Source: JBCBSP01 sp039819095 (GTDB lineage Bacteria; Pseudomonadota; Alphaproteobacteria; Caulobacterales; Maricaulaceae). Taken from it: a stretch of 64,000 nt of DNA. Location: NCBI GenBank assembly GCA_039819095.1, contig JBCBSP010000002.1, positions 310,001-374,000 of the forward strand, read 5' to 3'. Of the stretch, positions 1 to 7,569 are shown in pieces. The notes below the pieces were generated by a model. That model was not told the DNA's origin and did not search any database. It was given only the letters and a program-made list of their open reading frames with translations. The position numbers and the translations under genes are program-made. Each line of letters opens with the position of its first letter. Positions within the stretch are counted from its first letter, which is position 1.

Positions 1-854
1 GCGAGCAGGTCGGCGGCCTCATCAACGAGGTCGGTCTGGTCATAAAAAGCGGTCTGGTTCGGGCCATCGATCCAGTGGATCGCTTTGTCGCCGGACAGGC
101 TGTCGAAAAACGTTCTGGCCCAGGTTGGAGACAAAGCGTTCTCGCTGTGGACCATGACCATGGGCGTCGAGACTTTCGGCGCGGCTGTTTGCACATCGAA
201 TTGCAGGAAGTGTTCGCGCGACATGACGGCAAAGCCATTCGTATAATTTGAAACACCCGCGCGGGGAGTCGCGTAGTATTCATAAGTGGACTGCAGGGTC
301 ATGGCCGCATCGCCTTCCAGCGCAGCCGCAGGAATGGTCAAAACCTCGCCCGTCTTTTCGTAGATTTCGCGCGCGGCTCGGCCTTGATCGACCTTATCTT
401 GAAAGCCTTCAGGATCGCTGGCTTTCATAGCAGGCACATTGCGATAATACCCGACAACACCGCCCAGAGACTTGACCAGAGGCGAGCCAATTCCGGCCCA
501 GACTGCATAGCCGACCCCCAGACAAACGCCGGCCGCGCCGAGACGATGCGGATCAATGTCGGGCGCCTCGGCCAAGGCCAGGATACCGGCTGTAAGATCT
601 TCGATCTTGTGCGGATAGTATTCGTACTGGCGCGGCTCGCCTCCGCTTTGCCCATAATGCCGGTGATCCAGGCAGAGCGCGGCAATTCCCCGTTCAGAGA
701 GCGCCTTGGCATAGACGCCGGTCACCTGCTCTTTCACGCTTGTCATGGGGCCGCCAACGATGACCGCCGGGTGCGGTCCGGGCGCGGTTGGCACGAACAA
801 GTCTCCAATCACACGATCATTCTGGACCTGAAATTGAACGCGCCGTTTGGTCAT
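1..854 (-). CDS. Alpha/beta hydrolase, YcjY/dienelactone-hydrolase-like (C-terminus beyond the window)
   Basis: An open frame of about 284 codons begins at the ATG ending at 854 and runs off the left edge. The N-terminal strand pattern, an HRHYGQSGG loop and a nucleophile elbow at about residues 109-113 (G-V-C-L-G) identify an alpha/beta-hydrolase fold. The nucleophile is Cys111 rather than Ser, as in dienelactone hydrolases and some YcjY-like proteins. Near the end of the visible part, HSEN supplies a plausible acid loop, but the segment after WIDGPNQ shows no obvious catalytic His. The start lies 9 nt after the stop of the reductase at 864-1469, so both are probably one transcript under the HxlR operator. 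The substrate is unknown; a soluble cytoplasmic hydrolase is likely because no signal peptide is seen. Confidence 0.8.
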   Translation of the reverse strand, partial: MTKRRVQFQVQNDRVIGDLFVPTAPGPHPAVIVGGPMTSVKEQVTGVYAKALSERGIAALCLDHRHYGQSGGEPRQYEYYPHKIEDLTAGILALAEAPDIDPHRLGAAGVCLGVGYAVWAGIGSPLVKSLGGVVGYYRNVPAMKASDPEGFQDKVDQGRAAREIYEKTGEVLTIPAAALEGDAAMTLQSTYEYYATPRAGVSNYTNGFAVMSREHFLQFDVQTAAPKVSTPMVMVHSENALSPTWARTFFDSLSGDKAIHWIDGPNQTAFYDQTDLVDEAADLL

Positions 855-863
855 GCCCTACCC

Positions 864-1469
864 TCACGCTGGAGACTGATGGTATAGAAAAGCCGCGTCC
901 GTGCCGCCGGACTGTCCTACCGCAATGGCGATGTTGAGATGCGCCATGGCTTCCAGATAACGGGCTGTGGCCAGCGGTCCGATCTCAACCGGAGCCAGGC
1001 CCATATCTTTAACCAGGCCCGCGACCTGGCGACGCGCCGCATCGTCATCACCGGCGATGAAACCCGTGACAGGCGCGCCCAGACGGATGAGCTTGTCCGG
1101 CGTCATGATGTCCGCGAACACGGTATTGAAGGCTTTCACTACATGAGCGCCGGGTAAGAGACCGGCGATTTCTTCTGCAGCGCTGGTTTCAGCGCCCAGA
1201 ACTTTTGGCGACCAATCATCGTTCAGCGGGTTGGTGGCGTCGACGACTGTCTTGCCTGCGAGCGCGGCGGCCAAAGGCGGAAGGACCGCAGGGGTGGCTG
1301 TGTAAGGAATGGCGATGATAACAATCTCGCCAACCCCGGCGGCCTCTTGGAAGCTCACCGTATCACCCGACGGGGTTCTTTCCGACAGGACCGGCGCATG
1401 GCCCGCATTGCGGGCTAACCCGGCAAGCGCACGTCCAACTGATCCAGCCCCGATAATCCCGATCTTCAT
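864..1469 (-). CDS. NADPH-dependent F420 reductase-like oxidoreductase
   Basis: This 201-residue protein starts MKIGIIGAGSVGRALA, a Rossmann GxGxxG fingerprint. Its length and layout (NATNPL-like segment, AFNTVF motif, GDD segment) are typical of the NADP oxidoreductase/F420-dependent family, in which bacterial members often act as plain NADP(H) dehydrogenases. I chose the ATG ending at 1469 because GGAG lies about 11 nt upstream and the fold begins exactly there; an upstream in-frame start would add about 20 unconserved residues across the operator region. It is divergent from the HxlR regulator at 1555 and co-directional with the hydrolase at 1-854. This fits a redox- or electrophile-induced pair, a role inferred from context. 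Confidence 0.85.
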   Translation of the reverse strand: MKIGIIGAGSVGRALAGLARNAGHAPVLSERTPSGDTVSFQEAAGVGEIVIIAIPYTATPAVLPPLAAALAGKTVVDATNPLNDDWSPKVLGAETSAAEEIAGLLPGAHVVKAFNTVFADIMTPDKLIRLGAPVTGFIAGDDDAARRQVAGLVKDMGLAPVEIGPLATARYLEAMAHLNIAIAVGQSGGTDAAFLYHQSPA

Positions 1470-1530
1470 TGCACAAGCTCCAAGTTGAATTCCTTTATGA
1501 AATCTGAGAAACTTGGTTACTAGTGTCAAT

Positions 1531-1550
1531 TAGGTACCTATAGGTAACTA
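1531..1550. promoter_or_regulatory. Probable HxlR operator in the divergent promoter region
   Basis: TAGGTACCTA (1531-1540) is a perfect palindrome and is followed directly by TAGGTAACTA (1541-1550), a near-identical second copy. They sit 4 bp upstream of the HxlR start codon and about 60 bp upstream of the reductase start. Tandem GTAC/GTAA-containing palindromes in a divergent intergenic region are the usual arrangement for an autoregulating HxlR/MarR-type winged-helix protein. The binding assignment is inferred. Confidence 0.6.
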
Positions 1551-1554
1551 TCAA

Positions 1555-1923
1555 ATGCCTGAACCTGACGCCTTTCTATCGCTCTGTCCGTCGCGTCCGC
1601 TTATGGCGCGGATCGGTGACAAGTGGTCAACACTGATCCTTGTCGCCTTGGCCGATACGCCTCTTAGATTCGGCGAACTCCGGCGTCGACTGGAAGGCGT
1701 TTCTCAGAAAATGCTAACTCAGGCCACGCGCAATCTGGAACGCGATGGATTGCTTGTGAGAACGCTGTATGACGAGCGGCCGATCCGCGTGGAGTACAAG
1801 CTCACACGCCTTGGCCAGACACTGGTTCCCCATGTCCGAAACCTAAAATCCTGGGCTGAGCAGAACTGGAAGGAGGTTGAAGCGGCTCAATCAAGATATG
1901 ATGAGAAGATCGGAACGCTTTGA
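1555..1923 (+). CDS. HxlR-family transcriptional regulator
   Basis: A 122-residue winged-helix protein. The core is characteristic of HxlR: IGDKWSTLILVAL, RFGELRRRLEGVSQKMLTQ and LERDGLLVRTLY..RPIRVEYKLT, corresponding to the recognition helix and wing. One Cys near the N-terminus (Cys11, in SLCPSRP) lies where HxlR-type sensors such as YodB/HypR carry the redox-active residue, so electrophile or oxidant sensing is possible but unproven. It is divergent from the reductase/hydrolase pair and probably represses both directions through the palindromes at 1531-1550. Confidence 0.9.
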   Translation: MPEPDAFLSLCPSRPLMARIGDKWSTLILVALADTPLRFGELRRRLEGVSQKMLTQATRNLERDGLLVRTLYDERPIRVEYKLTRLGQTLVPHVRNLKSWAEQNWKEVEAAQSRYDEKIGTL

Positions 1924-2227
1924 GCCGTGATGCTCACACGACGGGATTCACTCGTAACGACCCAGCTTCAGATTAACCGAGCCATGCTTCATCAAGGCGC
2001 CAAATCGCACGCGCGCGAAGGCCGTGTCTCGACAAGGCTTCTGTGAGATATTCGACGGTAAATGACTGTGTTTCTCTGTAGGCGGGACAAAACTCTGAAC
2101 GGCATCTGAAAATCATTGCAGCCTTCAACCTGAAGAGTGCATTCATGTCAAATTTGCACGACTAGATTGAGCATCTCCGCCGCTAGCCCGACTAGCAACT
2201 GCGTAATCAATAAAGTCTTGGAAAGGA
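1924..2227. other. Gene-free stretch between hxlR and tRNA-Met
   Basis: About 300 bp of lower-GC sequence without a convincing reading frame, RNA gene or strong hairpin. I see nothing assignable here. Confidence 0.5.
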
Positions 2228-2304
2228 TGGTGGCGGGGGAGGGACTCGAACCCTCGACCTCAGGATTATGAGTCCTGCGCTCTAACCAGCTGAGCTACCC
2301 AGCC
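2228..2304 (-). tRNA. tRNA-Met (anticodon CAU)
   Basis: A full cloverleaf of 77 nt with encoded CCA reads on the minus strand. The D-arm is GCTCAGCTGGTTAGAGC, the anticodon stem/loop is CAGGA-CTCATAA-TCCTG and the T-arm is GAGGG-TTCGAGT-CCCTC. The D-loop and overall sequence resemble elongator tRNA-Met of alphaproteobacteria; a CAU anticodon is also carried by tRNA-Ile2 (lysidine-modified), which cannot be excluded. The acceptor stem has a U4-C69 mismatch (GGCUGGG against CCCCGCC). Confidence 0.9.
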
Positions 2305-2422
2305 ATCCTTCGCCGTGCGGGGCGGCCCGCTTCGGATCGGAGCGGGAGGGTATACGGCCCGGCGCGGGTGCGCGCAAGCCTTGCCCGGCGCCGTGTCCGA
2401 CCACGCGCGGCTTGCCATGCGA

Positions 2423-4468
2423 TCAGGCTGCGCGAACGCCTTCCAGGAATTTCGCGACCGCCCGGCGCAGCGTGGCGGATTCGGTGTTCAGCGAGCCGGA
2501 GGCATGGCTGACCTGACCGGCGCACTGCCCGGTCTCCGACGCGGCGGCGTCCACCAGGCGGATCGATTCTGAGACCTGGGTTGCGCCGCTGGCCGCTTCC
2601 ACCGCCGAGCGGGAGATTTCCGCCGCGGCGGCGCGCTGTTCTTCCATGGCTGCAGCGATGGCGGTGGAGATTTCGTTCATCTCCGCGATCACCTGGGCGA
2701 TGCCGCCAATGGCGCTGACCGCCTTTTCGGTGGCTGACTGGATGCCGCCGATCTGGGTGGAAATGTCTTCGGTGGCCTTGCCGGTCTGCTCGGCGAGCGA
2801 TTTCACCTCGCTGGCCACAACCGCAAACCCCTTGCCGGCCTCCCCGGCGCGGGCGGCTTCAATTGTGGCGTTGAGCGCCAGCAGGTTGGTCTGTTCGGCG
2901 ATGTCGTTGATCAGCCGGACGATACCGTCAATCCGGCCGGCGGCTTCCTTCAGCTCTGTGACATCGCCATTAGCCTGCTCGGCCCGGCTGGCGGCGTTAT
3001 GGGCGATGTCGCTGGAGCGGGCGATCTGCTGGGCGATCTCGCTGATCGATGAAGTCATCTCCTCAGCCGCAGAGGCGACGGTATCGACATTCTGGGCGGC
3101 CATCTCGCCGGCGGAGGCGACCTCGCTGGTGCGCGTGCTGGCGTGATCGGCGCTCTGAGTGAGCGCGCCGGCGGCGCTGTCGAGCTGTTCGGCGGCCTGG
3201 CTTACAGCGCCCAGAGCGCGTTCAGAGGTCGCTTCAAAACCAGCGATGAGCGCTTCCACGCGCCGGGCGCGTTCTTCGCGCTCACGCCGTTCCGCCTGGC
3301 TCTCGCTTTCCAGCCGTGCGCGTTCGATAGCGTTTTCACGGAACACCGCGACCGCACGCGCCATGTCGGCGATCTCATCGCGGCCCTGATCGACGATCTC
3401 CTGGCGGGTATCGCCATCGGCGAGCGAGCGCGTGGCGGCGGCGATGCGGTTCAAACGGGCCAGAAGGTTCCGATTAACGTAGAACCAGCCGACCATGGCG
3501 CCGACCGCCAAAGCCAGACCGGTGATGACCAGAAGCAGAATCTGACCGGATGAGATGACGGTGAAGCCGGTCTGCTCGGCGGTGAGAATATCAGCCTCGG
3601 CCTGTTCACGCAGCGCGCTGACCTCCTGAGCGAGCAGGGCGTGGGCGAAATTAGCTTCCTCAACGGCGGCGTCCGCCGCCTCAATGGCACCGATTTCAGC
3701 ACGGCGCGATGCGAAGGCGCCGGTTTCGCCATCGGCCCGCGCAATCAGGATTTCAGCCGTCTGCTCGACCTGGGAACCAATTGCATCGCCAAGAATGGCG
3801 AGGTTCACGAACAACTCGTCAGCGGCATAATCGAACCGGTCGCGCACAAGCTCGAGCGCGGAGTCATCGGCGGCGGCCTCAATCTCGGCGAACTGGGTTG
3901 CGACGAGATTGACCGCCATGATGGCGCGCAAAAGCGTCTCGGTGATCGCCGGATCCTCGGACTGATCGAGCCCGGTTTCCAGCGCCTGTGCGATGCCGGC
4001 CCGTTCTGACAGGGCGGCGCGCGTGTGAGCAATGCGCTGCTCGCTCGCATCCAGCTTCTCAGCGGTCGGAGCGCTGGCTAGGGAGACCTGGTCGGTCAGA
4101 TCCGCCAGACCGGCTTCCAACTCAGCGACGCGCGCGCCATCAAGGCCGGCCGCCTGCAGCTCCCAGATCGCGCTTTGCGCCTCGCCAAGCAGGGTTTCCA
4201 GACTGGCCTGCGAGGCGGTCTTCTGCACACGGTCGCGTGAGCGGGAAAAGGCGGCGAGCTCCCCTGTGATCGCCTGAGAGGTCGCTTCAAGCCGTTGAGC
4301 GGCCTTGGCCAACGGCATCGCCTCCCCAACCACGCCGACCAGCGCGCCACGCGCGCCATTGAGCGCCATCAGTCCCGCTCCGGCGGCGACCGCCGTCATC
4401 AGGGTCACGCACGCAAACGCCGCCAGAAGGCGAGTTTGAACGGAGTGGATCGAGAAGGTCATGCTCAC
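2423..4468 (-). CDS. Methyl-accepting chemotaxis protein
   Basis: A 681-residue chemoreceptor. TM1 lies at about 10-32, then a mostly helical periplasmic sensor of about 270 residues, TM2 at about 305-330 (a VISSGQILLLVITGLALAVG-type segment) and a HAMP domain (NRNLLARLNRIAAATRSLAD). The cytoplasmic signalling domain carries the invariant hairpin tip NLLALNATIEAARAGE followed by GKGFAVVASEVKSLAEQT. The start has AGGAAGTGAG immediately upstream. The sensor is of the four-helix-bundle kind, so the ligand cannot be read from sequence. No che genes are nearby, so it is an orphan receptor feeding chemotaxis arrays encoded elsewhere. Confidence 0.95.
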   Translation of the reverse strand: MSMTFSIHSVQTRLLAAFACVTLMTAVAAGAGLMALNGARGALVGVVGEAMPLAKAAQRLEATSQAITGELAAFSRSRDRVQKTASQASLETLLGEAQSAIWELQAAGLDGARVAELEAGLADLTDQVSLASAPTAEKLDASEQRIAHTRAALSERAGIAQALETGLDQSEDPAITETLLRAIMAVNLVATQFAEIEAAADDSALELVRDRFDYAADELFVNLAILGDAIGSQVEQTAEILIARADGETGAFASRRAEIGAIEAADAAVEEANFAHALLAQEVSALREQAEADILTAEQTGFTVISSGQILLLVITGLALAVGAMVGWFYVNRNLLARLNRIAAATRSLADGDTRQEIVDQGRDEIADMARAVAVFRENAIERARLESESQAERREREERARRVEALIAGFEATSERALGAVSQAAEQLDSAAGALTQSADHASTRTSEVASAGEMAAQNVDTVASAAEEMTSSISEIAQQIARSSDIAHNAASRAEQANGDVTELKEAAGRIDGIVRLINDIAEQTNLLALNATIEAARAGEAGKGFAVVASEVKSLAEQTGKATEDISTQIGGIQSATEKAVSAIGGIAQVIAEMNEISTAIAAAMEEQRAAAAEISRSAVEAASGATQVSESIRLVDAAASETGQCAGQVSHASGSLNTESATLRRAVAKFLEGVRAA

Positions 4469-4499
4469 TTCCTGTTAAGGTTAATGCGTCTGATGCGAG

Positions 4500-4529
4500 A
4501 AAAGGCGGCGCGTCGCCGCGCCGCCTTTT
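4500..4529 (-). terminator. Rho-independent terminator after the TonB-C gene
   Basis: A perfect 13-bp stem (AAAAGGCGGCGCG, 4-nt loop, CGCGCCGCCTTTT) sits 11 bp beyond the stop of the gene at 4541-4882 and ends in a T run on the minus strand. It separates that gene from the chemoreceptor and could act in both directions. Confidence 0.85.
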
Positions 4530-4540
4530 CCATTGGTCTG

Positions 4541-4882
4541 CTAGCCGTCCAGATTGAACGCGAAGCTGCGTTCGATCCCAGCCGTCACCGTGTCAGCGGG
4601 GGCGTATTCCCAGCCTTCCAGAGCCCGCAGAACAGCGCGATCGAACACGCCTGCCGGCTCAGATTCCACAACCTCGACATCGGCCACTTCGCCGGCCTCG
4701 GTCACGTTGTAGCGGACCGTCACATGGCCCTCGAGTTCACGACGCTGAGCACCGCGCGGATATTCCGGCGCTTCGACATTGACCACTTCGCGCTCGGCTT
4801 CTGACGCGATGGCGACCCCACCGAAGACCGTGCTGGTCATGACTGCGGCGGCGACAGCGAGAGCCGTTTTGATATTGTTCAT
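4541..4882 (-). CDS. Exported TonB C-terminal-domain protein
   Basis: A 113-residue protein with an N-terminal signal peptide (about 1-27, ending VAIASEA) followed by a single TonB C-terminal domain of about 80 residues: EAPEYPRGAQRRELEGHVTV, a V-E segment and ALEGWEYAPA. Canonical TonB has a non-cleaved membrane anchor and a proline-rich spacer; both are missing, so this looks like a free periplasmic TonB-C module rather than an energy transducer. It is monocistronic, with its own terminator. A role in outer-membrane receptor interaction is inferred from the domain only. Confidence 0.85.
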   Translation of the reverse strand: MNNIKTALAVAAAVMTSTVFGGVAIASEAEREVVNVEAPEYPRGAQRRELEGHVTVRYNVTEAGEVADVEVVESEPAGVFDRAVLRALEGWEYAPADTVTAGIERSFAFNLDG

Positions 4883-5332
4883 TTTAGTTCACCCTACCCA
4901 ATTGATTGGCCGCTTCAGTGCGGCATTGATGGACATATCGAACTGCGGTGGAGCGCTCGCAGCGCACGTCGCCGTCCGATGAGTGAGTTATGCCCATAAT
5001 CAGGTTGCAATTGGCTTAACCTGATGCGGGAGTAATCGGACGCCGAACTCGCCCCATCTTTGATAAAAATATGCAGGCCGGTTCGGGACCCGGCGCGGTT
5101 GATTGCATACGGGGTGTACACTACGAGGCCACGGAAGAGGTTCCGGCTCGGCGCCTCAAGCTTGACCGGGATCGGGCTTTCGCCCGTTGTCATCGAAATG
5201 CCGGCATCAGAGGCTTCGAGACCCAAACGCACTGACTGGATGACAGAGGTGAACGGGGTAATGCCGCGCAAGCCTCTTTCTTCCTGATGGGGGGAAGGTC
5301 AAGGTGAGGCCGTAATAACGGGAGGATCACCA
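4883..5332. other. Unresolved 450-bp intergenic region with opposing orphan frames
   Basis: Two overlapping open frames lie here: a 118-codon minus-strand frame at 4915-5271 and a 75-codon plus-strand frame at 5060-5287. Neither has a recognisable family, a good ribosome-binding site or a clear domain. The minus frame has a plausible globular stretch (PIPVKLEAPSRNLFRGLVVY) and then degenerates to Arg/Ser-rich sequence. It may be the remnant of a longer gene. I do not call a gene. Confidence 0.35.
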
Positions 5333-5944
5333 ATGGCCGTAACCCTGCACCATCTCAACCAGTCACGTTCCGAGCGCATTATCTGGCTGCTGGAAGAGCT
5401 GGGCGCGCCCTATGAGATGGTCCGGTATGAGCGTGACGCGGCGACCCGGCTCGCTCCGCCACAGCTCGCTGATATCCACCCGCTGGGCAAGGCGCCGCTT
5501 CTGGAGGCCGATGGGGCGGTGATCGCGGAAACCGGGGCCATCGCGCACTACCTGCTTGAGCGTTTCGACACCGATTATCACCTGCACCCGAAACCGGGCG
5601 ATCTGAGCCGGCCGGCCTTCCTTGAATGGATGCATGCCGCTGAGGGCGCGGCGTTTCTGCCCTTCCTGATGAACACCTATCTGACCGGCACCGGCCTCAC
5701 CGACAGCCTGCTCGGCGCCTATATGCAGGGCGAGCGCGCCAAGGCGCTCAGCGTTATAGAGGGACGGCTGAAGGACAACGCCTATTTCACCGGCGAGGCC
5801 TTCTCCGCCGCCGATTGCATGATGGGGTTCCAGCTGGAGAATGCGGCGCGCGCCGGCATGATGGATGACGCCTCACCGGTTCATGACTGGCTTGAGCGGA
5901 TCAAGGCCCGGCCCGCACACGCGGCGATGCGCGAAAAAGCATAA
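5333..5944 (+). CDS. Glutathione S-transferase family protein
   Basis: A 203-residue cytosolic GST. The N-terminal thioredoxin-like domain has the S-R-S-E-R-I-I-W-L-L-E-E-L pattern with the candidate catalytic Ser in LNQSRSER, the cis-Pro region HPLGKAPLL and the glutathione-binding pair E-T (IAETGAIAHYLLERF). The C-terminal helical domain contains the AADCMMGFQL motif (GST N-capping box region). GGGAGG lies 8 nt before the ATG. No partner gene indicates the substrate; detoxification of electrophiles is the family role. Confidence 0.92.
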   Translation: MAVTLHHLNQSRSERIIWLLEELGAPYEMVRYERDAATRLAPPQLADIHPLGKAPLLEADGAVIAETGAIAHYLLERFDTDYHLHPKPGDLSRPAFLEWMHAAEGAAFLPFLMNTYLTGTGLTDSLLGAYMQGERAKALSVIEGRLKDNAYFTGEAFSAADCMMGFQLENAARAGMMDDASPVHDWLERIKARPAHAAMREKA

Positions 5945-6006
5945 GGCCGGAACGCATCGCTGCATCCCGGCCCCAATAGTCTCGCCAATCAAACCTGCGT
6001 GCAGGC

Positions 6007-6435
6007 TCAGTACTCGGTGATGTAGAGCGTCGACTGGGCGATCCCGCCGCCAAACGTGCCGACCCAGATATCGTATTGACCGGAACCGGACAGGACGAGT
6101 TCAGGGTCAAGCCCGTTGACATCGTCAGAACAGAACCACTGGCCGTTGGGCGCATTGATCACCAGCGTAGTGTCCTGCGAGGCGCGCGCGCCGATCTTGA
6201 TGCGTCCGCCATTCCATTGCAGCCGGTAGTCCGGCGCCTGGGAGATCATGCCCGCGCAGCCCACGCCGCTTGCGTTCACGCTGCCCCCGGCGGCGATGCT
6301 GACCTCGAACGGATCCGGCAGGAAGCCGGCGGATAACGAGGTGGAACCGAAGTTCGGATTGAGGGTGAAGTCCTGCGCCAGGCCCGCGCCCGTGATCGCC
6401 ATGGCTGCGGCGGCGCCGAGAAGAAGAGCTTTCAT
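6007..6435 (-). CDS. Exported beta-rich protein of unknown function
   Basis: A 142-residue protein with a clear signal peptide (MKALLLGAAAAMAITGAGLAQ, cleavage after AQ). The mature part is Gly/Ser-rich and predicted all-beta, with repeated turns (SVNASG, LVINAPNGQWFCSDD, LVLSGSGQYDIWVGTF). It resembles the C-terminal pre-peptidase/jelly-roll modules found attached to secreted proteases, here as a stand-alone domain. Two cysteines (GVGCAG and WFCSDD) could form one disulfide in the periplasm. GGGGAA precedes the start. No enzyme motif is visible; I do not assign a function. Confidence 0.75.
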   Translation of the reverse strand: MKALLLGAAAAMAITGAGLAQDFTLNPNFGSTSLSAGFLPDPFEVSIAAGGSVNASGVGCAGMISQAPDYRLQWNGGRIKIGARASQDTTLVINAPNGQWFCSDDVNGLDPELVLSGSGQYDIWVGTFGGGIAQSTLYITEY

Positions 6436-6511
6436 CGTATTCCCCGTAAAGCAAATAACCGCAGGCAGACTATGGCCATAAGGGCAAGTTGGCGAGGATT
6501 AATCCATGAAG

Positions 6512-7534
6512 TTATTCGCCGCCCTCTTCCTCATAACCGACAAGGCTCAGCGGACGGGCGCGATAGCCTTCCAGCTCAGCCCAGCGGGCCAGCGCGTCTT
6601 CGCGGCCATGGGTGATCCACAGCTCTTCGGGGTTCACATCGCGCACGGTTGCCGTCAGCTCGTCCCAGTCTGAGTGGTCCGACAGCACCAGCGGCAATTC
6701 CACGCCGCGCTGACGGGCGCGGGCGCGCACGCCCATCCAGCCGGACGCAAAACTGATCACCGGATCGGCGAAGCGCCGGGCCCAGCTCGTGTGGAAGGCG
6801 GAGGGCGGGCCGAGCACGATCTTTCCGGCGAAATCCCGTTTCGCGCCGCGCCCGTCCTTCACCGTGGCGTCACGGAGCTCGCCCAGTTCGATCCCGCGTT
6901 CAGCATAGAAGCCGCAAAGCGCTTTCAGAGCGCCGTGTATATAGATGGGGTGATGATAGCCCGCCTCGCGGATCAGCGCGATGACACGCTGTGCCTTGCC
7001 CAGCGCATAGGCCCCCACCAGGTGGGTGCGATCCGGTGACCGCTCCACGCTGGCCAAGAGCCGGGCGATCTCGCCAGTGTCGTCCGGATGACGGAAAACC
7101 GGCAGGGCGAAGGTGGCCTCGCTCACATAAACATGGGCGGGCACGACCTCGAAAGGCGCGCAAGTCGGATCGCGGCGGCGCTTGTAATCACCGGACACGA
7201 CGATGACGAGGCCTTTCCATTCCAGCCGCGCCTGGGCTGATCCCAGAACATGCCCGGCTGAGTGAAGACTGACGGTCACATCGCCAATCTTCAGCCGTTC
7301 GCCATACTCAAGCGAAACCCGCTCGGCGCAGAAGTCCTCGCCATAGCGCGCCGCCATGATGGCCAGCGTGTCCGGCGTCGCCGCGACGCGGGCATGTCCG
7401 GCGCGGGCGTGATCGGCGTGACCATGGGTGATAACGGCCCTGTCCACCGCGCGCATCGGGTCAATGAAGAAGCCGCCCGGCTCGCACCACAAGCCTTCGG
7501 GGGTTTCGCGCAGAAGGTCTTCAGGCCGGATCAT
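6512..7534 (-). CDS. Ligase-associated DNA exonuclease (metallo-beta-lactamase/beta-CASP fold)
   Basis: A 340-residue nuclease of the family that travels with ATP-dependent 'cisplatin damage response' DNA ligases. The metal-binding signature HGHADH occupies residues 37-42, with SAGHVLGSAQ and SGDYKRRRDP downstream and the C-terminal SDHSDW and THGRED histidines. By family it is a 3'-end-processing-type nuclease acting in DNA damage repair. The expected ligase partner lies 7 kb away at 14537 on the other strand; the Lhr-type helicase and PdeM endonuclease that often complete the set are not in this window. It is preceded by an unrelated 320-residue gene with a 35-bp gap. Confidence 0.9.
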   Translation of the reverse strand: MIRPEDLLRETPEGLWCEPGGFFIDPMRAVDRAVITHGHADHARAGHARVAATPDTLAIMAARYGEDFCAERVSLEYGERLKIGDVTVSLHSAGHVLGSAQARLEWKGLVIVVSGDYKRRRDPTCAPFEVVPAHVYVSEATFALPVFRHPDDTGEIARLLASVERSPDRTHLVGAYALGKAQRVIALIREAGYHHPIYIHGALKALCGFYAERGIELGELRDATVKDGRGAKRDFAGKIVLGPPSAFHTSWARRFADPVISFASGWMGVRARARQRGVELPLVLSDHSDWDELTATVRDVNPEELWITHGREDALARWAELEGYRARPLSLVGYEEEGGE

Positions 7535-7569
7535 GGCTCTGACTTAGGCGCGCGGTTGGCCTTCGCCAA

